From positions 78,487 to 115,722 of the forward strand of contig JAQXSW010000015.1 in NCBI GenBank assembly GCA_029219165.1: 37,236 bases of DNA, given 5' to 3'. The notes under the pieces are model-generated. The model did no database searches, was not told the DNA's origin, and saw only the letters and a list, made by a program, of their open reading frames with translations. Both the position numbers and the translations under genes were made by a program. The DNA is from Oscillospiraceae bacterium (lineage in GTDB: Bacteria; Bacillota; Clostridia; Oscillospirales; Acutalibacteraceae). Below, in pieces: positions 18,349-25,948 of this stretch (its first letter is position 1; every line of letters starts with the position of its first letter).

Positions 18349-19782
18349 ATGGTTTATGATGTGGCCATTATTGGTGCAGGAGTTGTTGGAACACTTACAG
18401 CAAGAGCTCTTTCAGAATACAACTATAATGTTGTAATTCTTGAAAAGACATCAGATGTTGCAATGGGTACCACAAAAGCAAACAGTGGTATTGTTCACGC
18501 CGGATTTGACGCCAAAAACGGATCTTTAAAAGCAAAGCTCAACGTTCAAGGTTGTAACATGATGGAAAATCTATGTAAGATGCTCTATGTTCCTTATGAA
18601 AAGAATGGTTCACTGGTTGTAGCATTTTCCGAAAATGAAATTGAAACAATTAAAGAACTATATAATCGTGGTATTAACAATGGCGTTCCGGATATGGAAA
18701 TCATTGACCAAAAGAAGCTTCGTGAAATTGAGCCAAACATCTCAGAAAACGCAGTTGGTGCCCTATGGGCAAAAAGTGCCGGTATTGTAAGTCCTTATGA
18801 GCTTGCAATTGCAGCTGCTGAATGTGCGGTTTTAAATGGTGTAAATTTTGAAAGAAACTTTGCAGTAAATAATATCACAAAGAAAGATGACATATTCCAG
18901 TTAGAATGCAAATGTGGAAAAAAAGTTGAAGCAAGAGTTGTCATAAATGCAGCAGGTCTTTATGCTGACACAATTGCAAATATATGGAACGGTGAGAAGT
19001 TTAACATAATACCAAGACTTGGTGAATATGGCCTTCTTGACAGAGGTTGTGCAAGTCTTGCTTCTCATACTATTTTTCAGTGCCCTAATGAAATGGGTAA
19101 AGGAATACTTGTTACTCCTACTGCTCACCACAACATCTTAGTTGGGCCAAGTGCTGTAAATGTTGAAGAAAAAGATGATCTTTCAGTACGTGTCGGTGCA
19201 CTTCGTGAAGTATTCTCAAAAGCCAACAAATCAGTTCCTGCTGTTTCAATGAGGGACATGATTACATCTTTTGCCGGACTTCGTGCTCACCTTGACACAG
19301 ACGACTTTTATATAGAACCATCAAAAACAGACAATGCATTTATTAATCTCATTGGCATTGAATCACCCGGTCTTGCATCTTCTCCGGCAATTGCAGAATA
19401 TGTCAAAGAAATGGTCTTGAAAGTTTCTCCTACTGATAAAAAAGCCGACTGGAACCCATCAAGAAGAAAACCGGTTGTCTTTAGAGAACTTTCAAAGGCT
19501 GAACAGGAGTCACTCATTGAGAATAATCCTGATTATGCAAAAATCATCTGCCGTTGTGAAACAATTACTGAAGGTGAAATCAGAGACGCCATCAGAGCTC
19601 CATTCGGTGCAATAGATGTAGACGGAGTTAAAAGACGTACTCGTGCCGGAATGGGCAGATGTCAAGGCGGATTCTGTGGATCTAAAGTAATGGAAATTCT
19701 TTCAGAAGAACTTGGCAAACCAATTAATGAAATAAATAAATTCGGTGGAAATTCCGACATCATTTACGAAAGGACGAAATAA
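18349..19782 (+). CDS. GlpA-like FAD oxidoreductase with C-terminal BFD [2Fe-2S] domain
   Basis: A 477-residue flavoprotein. The FAD-binding GAGVVGTLTARALSEYNYNV is at the N-terminus, the DAO fold follows (KANSGIVHAGFD, VINAAGLYAD), and from about residue 398 there is a bacterioferritin-associated-ferredoxin-type domain with Cys401, Cys403, Cys438 and Cys443 (CRC ... CQGGFC). This architecture is that of the anaerobic glycerol-3-phosphate dehydrogenase A subunit and related clostridial proteins. The substrate is probably glycerol-3-phosphate but not proven; other 2-hydroxyacids are possible. AAAGGAG is 8 bases before ATG 18349. An upstream GTG overlaps the ribosome site. It is the first of three linked genes. 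Confidence 0.85.
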   Translation: MVYDVAIIGAGVVGTLTARALSEYNYNVVILEKTSDVAMGTTKANSGIVHAGFDAKNGSLKAKLNVQGCNMMENLCKMLYVPYEKNGSLVVAFSENEIETIKELYNRGINNGVPDMEIIDQKKLREIEPNISENAVGALWAKSAGIVSPYELAIAAAECAVLNGVNFERNFAVNNITKKDDIFQLECKCGKKVEARVVINAAGLYADTIANIWNGEKFNIIPRLGEYGLLDRGCASLASHTIFQCPNEMGKGILVTPTAHHNILVGPSAVNVEEKDDLSVRVGALREVFSKANKSVPAVSMRDMITSFAGLRAHLDTDDFYIEPSKTDNAFINLIGIESPGLASSPAIAEYVKEMVLKVSPTDKKADWNPSRRKPVVFRELSKAEQESLIENNPDYAKIICRCETITEGEIRDAIRAPFGAIDVDGVKRRTRAGMGRCQGGFCGSKVMEILSEELGKPINEINKFGGNSDIIYERTK

Positions 19783-19783
19783 T

Positions 19784-21052
19784 ATGAGTAACACATTAAA
19801 CTTTGACCTTGTCGTAGTCGGAGGCGGCCCTGCAGGAATGGCAGCTGCACTTTCCGCTCGTGACAATGGAATTCCGGAAGAAAATATCATTATTCTTGAA
19901 CGTGCCGAAACTCTTGGCGGTATCCTTGAACAATGTATTCACACAGGTTTTGGTCTTCACTATTTTGGCGAGGAACTCTCAGGTCCTGAATATGCTCACA
20001 AGTTCATTGAGCAGGTTGAGAATACAAAAATTGCAGTTAAAACAGATACAATGGTTTTAAACATTACAGATGATAACCATGTTATCTGTTCAAACAAAAA
20101 TGACGGCCTTATTGAAATTAAAGCAAAGGCAATAATTCTTGCAATGGGTTGTCGTGAGCGTCCTCGTGGAGCACTTGACATTGCAGGTTCCAGACCTGCA
20201 GGCGTTATGAGCGCCGGTGCCGCTCAAAAATTCGTAAACATTGACGGATATATGCCGGGCAAAGAAGTTGTTATTTTAGGCTCCGGTGACATAGGCCTTA
20301 TTATGGCTCGTAGAATGACACTTGAGGGCGCAAAAGTTAAAGTGGTTTGTGAAGTAATGCCTTATTCAGGCGGACTTCAAAGAAACATTGTACAGTGCCT
20401 TGAAGATTTTGATATTCCTCTTCGTCTTTCTTGTACAGTAATTAAAGTACACGGTAAAGAAAGAGTTGAAGGTGTAACAATTGCAAATGTAGATGAACAC
20501 ATGCTCCCTATTCCGGGAACAGAAGAATATATTCCTTGTGACACAGTTCTTCTTTCAGTTGGACTTATTCCGGAAAACGAACTTTCAAATCAAATTAACC
20601 TTGAAATGGATCCTGTTACAAGAGGTCCTAAGGTTAATGAAATGAGAGAAACCTCTCACAAGGGTGTATTTGCTTGTGGTAATGTACTTCAAGTTCATGA
20701 CTTGGTTGACTATGTAACACTTGAATCTCAAATAGCCGGCAAAGGTGCAGCACAATACATAAACGGTGTTACAGCTGAAAAATTTGCATATTGTAAAGGA
20801 ATTAATGGTGTAAGATACACGGTTCCTCAAAAAATAAATATTGAACAAAAAGAAGAAGTTAAGATATACTTCCGTGTTGCAAATGTTTATAAAGATAAAC
20901 GAATTGTAGTTAAATTAAACGACGAAGTAATCATCGACAAAAAGAAAAAGAAACTTGCTCCGGGTGAAATGGAAAATGTTGCTATTAAACCGGAAATTCT
21001 TGAAAAACTTAAAGCCGACGATCAAATTGTCGTAAGTATTGAGGAGGGTTAA
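19784..21052 (+). CDS. FAD/NAD(P)-dependent oxidoreductase, partner of the GlpA-like protein
   Basis: A 422-residue pyridine-nucleotide-disulfide-oxidoreductase-type flavoprotein. It has FAD motif LVVVGGGPAGMAAALSARDNG, a redox-region CRERPRGALD, the second dinucleotide site VVILGSGDIGLIMARRMTLEGAKV, and the terminal FAD-contact GVFACGNVLQVHDLVDYVTLES. A C-terminal extension of about 70 Lys-rich residues follows. It probably passes electrons between NAD(P)H and the GlpA-like subunit. ATG 19784 is one base after the previous stop, with AAAGGA upstream; the frame is open further back but overlaps the first gene. The next gene starts 4 bases after its stop, so the three genes are tightly coupled. 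Confidence 0.85.
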   Translation: MSNTLNFDLVVVGGGPAGMAAALSARDNGIPEENIIILERAETLGGILEQCIHTGFGLHYFGEELSGPEYAHKFIEQVENTKIAVKTDTMVLNITDDNHVICSNKNDGLIEIKAKAIILAMGCRERPRGALDIAGSRPAGVMSAGAAQKFVNIDGYMPGKEVVILGSGDIGLIMARRMTLEGAKVKVVCEVMPYSGGLQRNIVQCLEDFDIPLRLSCTVIKVHGKERVEGVTIANVDEHMLPIPGTEEYIPCDTVLLSVGLIPENELSNQINLEMDPVTRGPKVNEMRETSHKGVFACGNVLQVHDLVDYVTLESQIAGKGAAQYINGVTAEKFAYCKGINGVRYTVPQKINIEQKEEVKIYFRVANVYKDKRIVVKLNDEVIIDKKKKKLAPGEMENVAIKPEILEKLKADDQIVVSIEEG

Positions 21053-21056
21053 AACA

Positions 21057-21413
21057 ATGATTAAAGAATTAACATGTGTAGCTTGCCCTCTCGGTTGTCC
21101 ACTTGTTGCCACAATTGAAAACGGCGAAGTTGTTGATGTAAAAGGTAACACCTGTAAACGTGGTGCTGAATATGCAAAGACCGAATGCACTCATCCGGTT
21201 CGTTCACTTACCACAACAGCAAAGGTAAACGGTGGTTCTTCCTATGTTGTTCCTGTTAAATCAAGTGTTGCAATGCCAAAAGAAAAACTTTTTGAAGCAA
21301 TGAAAGTAATCAACAGCACCACTATTGATGCTCCCGTTCATATTGGAGATGTAGTTGTTTCTAACATTTTAGGCCTTGATGTTGACATAATTGCAACAAA
21401 CGAAGTAAAATAA
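21057..21413 (+). CDS. DUF1667 protein, small cysteine-rich partner
   Basis: A 118-residue protein starting MIKELTCVACPLGC. Cysteines are at residues 7, 10, 14, 33 and 44, where CxxCxxxC plus later Cys resembles the iron-sulfur site at the N-terminus of molybdopterin oxidoreductases, but no molybdenum domain is present. It matches the DUF1667 family, usually found next to GlpA-like and FAD oxidoreductase genes as here. Its role is probably electron transfer or assembly, by inference from context. GGAGGG is 8 bases before ATG 21057. The terminator hairpin follows the stop by about 20 bases. Confidence 0.85.
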   Translation: MIKELTCVACPLGCPLVATIENGEVVDVKGNTCKRGAEYAKTECTHPVRSLTTTAKVNGGSSYVVPVKSSVAMPKEKLFEAMKVINSTTIDAPVHIGDVVVSNILGLDVDIIATNEVK

Positions 21414-21434
21414 TAGTAATATTACGACCGTATG

Positions 21435-21470
21435 TAGCGGAGCATAGTAATATGCTTCGCTATATTTTAT
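21435..21470 (+). terminator. Terminator of the GlpA-like operon
   Basis: TAGCGGAGCATA (21435-21446) pairs with TATGCTTCGCTA (21451-21462), loop GTAA, one G-T pair, followed by TATTTTATTTTT. It ends the three-gene operon. Some read-through may serve the next gene, for which I found no clear promoter. Confidence 0.85.
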
Positions 21471-21488
21471 TTTTGAGAGGTTTTATTT

Positions 21489-22379
21489 ATGTTTCAGTTT
21501 GATCAGGAATCAAACAAGTTCATAAATACCATAGCCATAATGCTAATAGTCCTTGCTTTAATGCTTGCCTATGCCAGTAACACCTTTGACTTTTCTCTTA
21601 TTACAGATCCAATAGAAATAATTCAAGATGAAGCACAGAACACTATTTCTGGTCAGGTAGGAAATATTGGTATTACACAAGAAAATGGCAATGACAATAC
21701 TGTTATTGCGGGAACAAGAAATGAAATAAGCAGCAAAATAATGATTGCACGCGGCTATTATGAATCTTTTAGATCTTTCATGGAAAATGTTGAAATGAAA
21801 ATAGCCTCATATGACAATAAAATAATAATAGTCATAGCCTTACTATTATTTTTTGCCAGCAAATCAATTATTTCCATAGTTCCACTCTCCGTAACCTGTC
21901 TTATAAGCGGCATGGTCTTTCCTTTCCCTATTGCTCTTCTAATCAACTATTTAGGAGTTAGTTCAATTCTTATAATAAAATACTTTTGGGGAAAAAAACT
22001 TGGACAGGGAAATGTTTCAAAAATCATGAGGCACTCTAAAACTTTAGCCAGATATATAGAGGACTCTAAAGATGGAGACGGCACAGGAAATCCAATCATT
22101 CTCTTCATATTAAGACTTGTTCCATCTGTTCCGCTTAATCCAATAAGTCAAATGTATGGTAATATGGGTTATGACCTTGTAAGATATATGATTATTTCAC
22201 TAGGTGGACTATCCGTTAAAATTGTATCATTTACGGCCCTTGGTGTTAATGCAAGCAACCCATTATCCCATGCATTTGCAATACCTTTAATAATAATTAT
22301 GCTTGTATCAGGAATTGGAATGCTGACAATGAGTTTGGTTATTTCAAGGACAAGAAAAAAACAAGTTTTAGAAAGTTAA
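21489..22379 (+). CDS. VTT/DedA-family membrane protein
   Basis: A 296-residue integral membrane protein. Helix 1 spans about residues 13-29. A hydrophilic stretch of about 80 residues follows (Asn/Gly-rich around 56-80). Then comes a TVP38/VTT-type core with helices from about 112 onward: VTCLISGMVFPFPIALLINYLG, the motif RLVPSVPLNPISQMYGNMG, then two C-terminal helices. Family members are linked to lipid (undecaprenyl phosphate or phospholipid) transbilayer movement; the substrate here is unknown. GAGAGG precedes ATG 21489. It stands after the GlpA-like operon terminator and converges on sigG. Confidence 0.8.
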   Translation: MFQFDQESNKFINTIAIMLIVLALMLAYASNTFDFSLITDPIEIIQDEAQNTISGQVGNIGITQENGNDNTVIAGTRNEISSKIMIARGYYESFRSFMENVEMKIASYDNKIIIVIALLLFFASKSIISIVPLSVTCLISGMVFPFPIALLINYLGVSSILIIKYFWGKKLGQGNVSKIMRHSKTLARYIEDSKDGDGTGNPIILFILRLVPSVPLNPISQMYGNMGYDLVRYMIISLGGLSVKIVSFTALGVNASNPLSHAFAIPLIIIMLVSGIGMLTMSLVISRTRKKQVLES

Positions 22380-22405
22380 AAGCACGGCTTTGGCCGTGCT
22401 TTTTT
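22379..22405. terminator. Bidirectional terminator between the VTT gene and sigG
   Basis: AAAGCACGGC (22379-22388) pairs with GCCGTGCTTT (22393-22402), loop TTTG, with T runs on both strands. It serves both convergent genes and overlaps the sigG stop codon. Confidence 0.92.
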
Positions 22406-23171
22406 ATTTACTCTTTATACGTTTAATTACTGCCTTTTCAAGCCGGGAAACCTGAGCTTGGGAAATTCCAATTTCTTCAGCAACCTCCATTTGAGTCTTC
22501 CCTTGCATGAATCGCCTGTTTAATATGTCTTTTTCTCTTTCACTTAATTTTGAGAGTTCATCTTTGATTGATATTTCTTCAAGCCAATCAAGATCAGAAG
22601 ATGAATCGCCCAATTGGTCCATTACAAAAATTGTATCTCCACCGTCATTAAATATTGGCTCATATAATGAAATCGGATCCACAATTGCTTCAAGGGCTAA
22701 AACTACATCGGAAACAGGAACGTCCAGGACCTCTGCAATTTCCGTAACACTTGGTTCTCTTGATATCTCATTTAAAAGTTTTTCTCTTGCCTGCATAGCG
22801 GCATAAGCAAGATCTTTAATACCTCTGCTTACGCGAACAGGATTGTTATCTCTTAAATACCGTCTGATTTCTCCAATAATCATGGGAACAGCATACGTGG
22901 AAAACCTGACATCAAACTCAGGATTAAAGTTGTCAACGGCCTTTATAAGCCCTATTACTCCAACTTGAAAAAGATCATCAGGATTTTCGCCCCTGTTCTG
23001 AAATCGTTTTACAACAGATAGAACAAGCCGTAAATTTCCACCTATTAATTTTTCCCGCGCAGCTTTGTCACCATTTCTTGAAAGACACAATAATTGACGT
23101 GCTTCATTATCCTTTATGCAGGGCAACTCATTTGTGTTTATTCCACATATAACAACTTTGCCAACTTGCAT
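22404..23171 (-). CDS. sigG: RNA polymerase sporulation sigma factor, late forespore (SigG)
   Basis: SigG directs late forespore transcription. The 255-residue product has the typical start KVVICGINTNELPCIKDNEARQL, region 2 (NLRLVLSVVKRFQNRGENPDDLFQVGVIGLIKAVDNF, then RFSTYAVPMIIGEIRRYLRD), region 3 and a region 4 helix-turn-helix TQMEVAEEIGISQAQVSRLE. GAGGTG precedes the ATG. Unlike in many Clostridia and Bacillus, spoIIGA-sigE is not next to it. Upstream, GAATT, 15 bases, GGGAATAATG (about 23206-23234) loosely resembles a forespore sigma-F/G promoter. This is the main evidence that the organism forms spores. Confidence 0.93.
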   Translation of the reverse strand: MQVGKVVICGINTNELPCIKDNEARQLLCLSRNGDKAAREKLIGGNLRLVLSVVKRFQNRGENPDDLFQVGVIGLIKAVDNFNPEFDVRFSTYAVPMIIGEIRRYLRDNNPVRVSRGIKDLAYAAMQAREKLLNEISREPSVTEIAEVLDVPVSDVVLALEAIVDPISLYEPIFNDGGDTIFVMDQLGDSSSDLDWLEEISIKDELSKLSEREKDILNRRFMQGKTQMEVAEEIGISQAQVSRLEKAVIKRIKSK

Positions 23172-23276
23172 CTTATCACCTCAAGAATTATCTATAAAAT
23201 CATTATTCCCAGAAGATGATTTTTTAATTCAGATAAATTCTTGAAAATTAAAAAGATAACAATTAGAATAATTCCT

Positions 23277-24407
23277 ATGAGTAAAATAATTAATTTTGTA
23301 AAAAAAGAAACTATTTTGTCTATTTCTTTAATTCTTGCTGTTATTTCCTCCTTATTTGTTATACCAAATAAAAATTACTTAAATTATATTGATTACAGAA
23401 CAATATTGTTATTATTCACCCTTATGGGAATAACTCAGGGACTTAAGAAATTAAATGTATTTAATATCCTTGGGCACAAATTACTGAACAGGTGCCATAG
23501 TATTAATTCTCTGATTTTCATATTATGGGGATTATGTTTTGTCTTCAGTATGCTGATAACAAATGATGTTGCCTTAATTACTTTTGTTCCTTTTTCAATA
23601 GTTGTGCTGGAACTCTTGGGCGATTCATACAAGAAAAAATGGTTAATACCAACCGTTGTTCTTCAAACAATAGCAGCAAATTTAGGAAGCATGCTTACTC
23701 CAATTGGCAACCCACAAAATCTGTATCTTTATGAAAAATCAAATCACGAATTTATGGATTTTCTGACTTTAATGTTGCCTTATACAATAATCTCACTTGT
23801 GTTGCTTGTTATAACAACGTTACTTCTTACTAAAAACAAAAACGAGTCTACAGAAGAACTCGTTTTACCGCTTTATGAAATACCGGAAAATAAGATATAC
23901 ATAATAATTTATTTAATACTATTCATCTTATGTATTTTTTCCGTTCTTCATTTTCTATCCATCCTTGTACCACTTATTTGCACAATATTTTTCATTGCCT
24001 TTTTTGATAGAGACATATTCAAAAAAATTGACTTTTCTCTGCTGTTAACATTTGTTGGTTTCTTTATTTTTGTTGGGAACATAAAAAATATTTCTGCATT
24101 TCAAAACTATGTGGAATCAATCATTGACGGACAAGAATTAATTGTATCCATTATTTCAAGTCAAATAATCAGTAATGTTCCTGCGGCAATTCTATTATCA
24201 GCATTTACAGATAATATTGACTTAATAATTTTAGGCACAAATATTGGCGGTCTTGGAACATTAATTGCATCTATGGCAAGCCTTATTTCCTTTAAATATA
24301 TTGCAAAGGACAATAAAGAAAACAGGATAATATTCTTTAAAAAGTTTACAGTTTTAAATATAATGTTCCTGTTTATCTTATCTGTTTTTGCAATAATAAT
24401 GAATTAA
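23277..24407 (+). CDS. ArsB/NhaD/CitM-superfamily ion transporter
   Basis: A 377-residue membrane protein of the ion transporter superfamily, with about ten helices in two repeats. The first repeat has LITNDVALITFVPFSIVVLE and then NLGSMLTPIGNPQNLYLYEKS. The second has SQIISNVPAAILLSAFTDN and ILGTNIGGLGTLIASMASLISFK. These paired TND and SNVPA re-entrant motifs are typical of SLC13/ArsB/NhaD proteins; the substrate (Na+/H+, arsenite or dicarboxylate) cannot be told. The start is uncertain: ATG 23277 has no good ribosome site, and the frame is open to TTG 23241. It is divergent from sigG. The stop is followed at once by a terminator. Confidence 0.8.
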   Translation: MSKIINFVKKETILSISLILAVISSLFVIPNKNYLNYIDYRTILLLFTLMGITQGLKKLNVFNILGHKLLNRCHSINSLIFILWGLCFVFSMLITNDVALITFVPFSIVVLELLGDSYKKKWLIPTVVLQTIAANLGSMLTPIGNPQNLYLYEKSNHEFMDFLTLMLPYTIISLVLLVITTLLLTKNKNESTEELVLPLYEIPENKIYIIIYLILFILCIFSVLHFLSILVPLICTIFFIAFFDRDIFKKIDFSLLLTFVGFFIFVGNIKNISAFQNYVESIIDGQELIVSIISSQIISNVPAAILLSAFTDNIDLIILGTNIGGLGTLIASMASLISFKYIAKDNKENRIIFFKKFTVLNIMFLFILSVFAIIMN

Positions 24408-24409
24408 AA

Positions 24410-24441
24410 AAGCGTTCTAATCCAATTGGTTTAGAACGCTT
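24410..24441. terminator. Bidirectional terminator
   Basis: A perfect 11-base stem AAGCGTTCTAA (24410-24420) with TTAGAACGCTT (24431-24441), with A/T runs on both sides. It separates the convergent transporter and five-helix membrane protein genes. Confidence 0.88.
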
Positions 24442-24456
24442 AAATTTAAAAATTAA

Positions 24457-25008
24457 TTAACCAAGCTTTGCAAGAAGAATACCAAGGAAAAACATTCCCT
24501 GTGCAACGCCGTTTGTAATTTGTGCTATCCAATTCTTCTTTGCATCGTGGTCAAAAGTCTCTTTGTCATTTGACTTTTTATAAAAACTCATAAGACCCAT
24601 TCCAATAAAGCCTATTAAGAAACATACTATAACCGGAATAGACAAAACAGATGCAAGGACCAAATTCCATTTAATAACTTTTTTTACTGTACCAACTATT
24701 ACACCAATTACTGTAATCATAAAACCGGTTGCCATTGCCGGAACAAAGATTTTATTTAGAATTTTAATGTCCCCTATTCCAAGGCCTAAGCACATTTTCC
24801 ATGAAACCTTACAAAGTCCTGACAAAACAACCAAAGCAGCTCCAATTACCACAAGAGCAAACGTAATGCCTGTACCTGCAAGAGATGAAGCAATAACAGC
24901 AAGGCTTCCCGCAAAAAACAAAACAGGAAGAGCATCAACAAGTGCAAGTCCCACGGTAAATCCCTCATGTGTTTCTGTGCCTTTTTTCTTATTTTCTTCA
25001 ATAGCCAT
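24457..25008 (-). CDS. Unknown membrane protein with five predicted helices
   Basis: A 183-residue protein that I do not recognise. A charged N-terminus (MAIEENKKKGTETHEG) is followed by helices at about residues 17-38, 46-66, 87-108, 114-140 and 165-182. A polar loop, KKSNDKETFDHDAKKNW, lies before the last helix. GAGG precedes ATG 25008. Its promoter overlaps that of the divergent gene. The size and even Gly/Ala-rich helices suggest a small integral protein rather than a transporter with known motifs. Confidence 0.7.
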   Translation of the reverse strand: MAIEENKKKGTETHEGFTVGLALVDALPVLFFAGSLAVIASSLAGTGITFALVVIGAALVVLSGLCKVSWKMCLGLGIGDIKILNKIFVPAMATGFMITVIGVIVGTVKKVIKWNLVLASVLSIPVIVCFLIGFIGMGLMSFYKKSNDKETFDHDAKKNWIAQITNGVAQGMFFLGILLAKLG

Positions 25009-25062
25009 AAAGATAAACCTCGATTCAAAAAATTATAATGAACAAATTCATAATACTTAAAT

Positions 25063-25113
25063 ATTTTGCTATAAAAAACGCTGTTTGTCAACCACATTCT
25101 TTTATATTATAAT
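25063..25113. promoter_or_regulatory. Overlapping divergent promoters
   Basis: Plus strand: TTGTCA (25085-25090), 17 bases, TATAAT (25108-25113), a strong promoter for the gene at 25142. Minus strand: TTGACA (25091-25086), 17 bases, CAAAAT (25068-25063), for the gene ending at 24457. The two -35 boxes share five base pairs, so polymerase should occupy only one at a time. Confidence 0.65.
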
Positions 25114-25141
25114 GAATATAACTAATTATTTAGGAGGCAAT

Positions 25142-25948
25142 ATGAAGGATTATAAAGAATTTATTGATATAACTCTCTCTGACTTAAAAGACAATCCTAA
25201 ATACGCAAAAGATCTGGAAGAATACAAATACAACTTGAAAAATGAAATGTGCAACAGGGAACTGGAACTCCGTGAAAGAGGTCTGTCTGACTATAACGTA
25301 ATTAAAGACTTAATAATAAGTGAAAATCTAGATGCCAGACACAATTTTCTAAGTTTCCAGCACAATAAAAATCAAAGACGTATTGAAAAAATCAGAATGA
25401 TATTTAAATTTATTCTTGCAATTGCCTATTTTTGTGCAATTGGAATTTGGTATTTCCTTGACAGTTTCTACAATGACGACTGGGCACATTCTTGGCTGAT
25501 TATTGCCGGTGGAATTACAGTATTCATAATTATGCTGTTTTTAATGCCTAACAAATTACAGTACAAGGGTCGAAGGTTTTTCTCTTTAACCGTTGCTTTA
25601 GAAGTTTCCGGAATACTTGCAGCCATCTATACATTCCTCGTTTTAAACATTGTATTTAAAATTGAGCATGCCGCTGTAATAATACCTGCAATACTGACTT
25701 TGACATCTCTTTCAATAGCAATTATCCCTGCAATGAAAAAAATGAAAATGTATATTGTTTATACTTTGATAGGCATTATTCTTGCATCAACTTTTATTTA
25801 CATTGCTCTCTCTTATTTACATTTAGTACCATGGCAAATTGGGTGGCTCATAATTATTGCCGGAATTATAGTAGATTTAGTTATTTTACTCATTTATATT
25901 GCCAAAAAAGAAAAAGCTCCGGAGGTGGATTTCAATGCCGAAGAATAA
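25142..25948 (+). CDS. Multi-pass membrane protein with soluble N-terminal helical domain
   Basis: A 268-residue protein. Residues 1-85 are charged and helical (KDYKEFIDITLSDLKDN, CNRELELRERGLSDYNVI), resembling the N-terminal helical segment of DUF1700/DUF1129-type membrane proteins, though not firmly so. Six likely helices follow at about 86-106, 117-135, 148-171, 177-196, 203-223 and 231-253, and a short acidic tail. TTAGGAGGC stands before ATG 25142. An earlier in-frame ATG inside the promoter region is unlikely to be used. It overlaps the acyltransferase gene by 14 bases, so the two products are made together and may cooperate at the membrane. Confidence 0.75.
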   Translation: MKDYKEFIDITLSDLKDNPKYAKDLEEYKYNLKNEMCNRELELRERGLSDYNVIKDLIISENLDARHNFLSFQHNKNQRRIEKIRMIFKFILAIAYFCAIGIWYFLDSFYNDDWAHSWLIIAGGITVFIIMLFLMPNKLQYKGRRFFSLTVALEVSGILAAIYTFLVLNIVFKIEHAAVIIPAILTLTSLSIAIIPAMKKMKMYIVYTLIGIILASTFIYIALSYLHLVPWQIGWLIIIAGIIVDLVILLIYIAKKEKAPEVDFNAEE

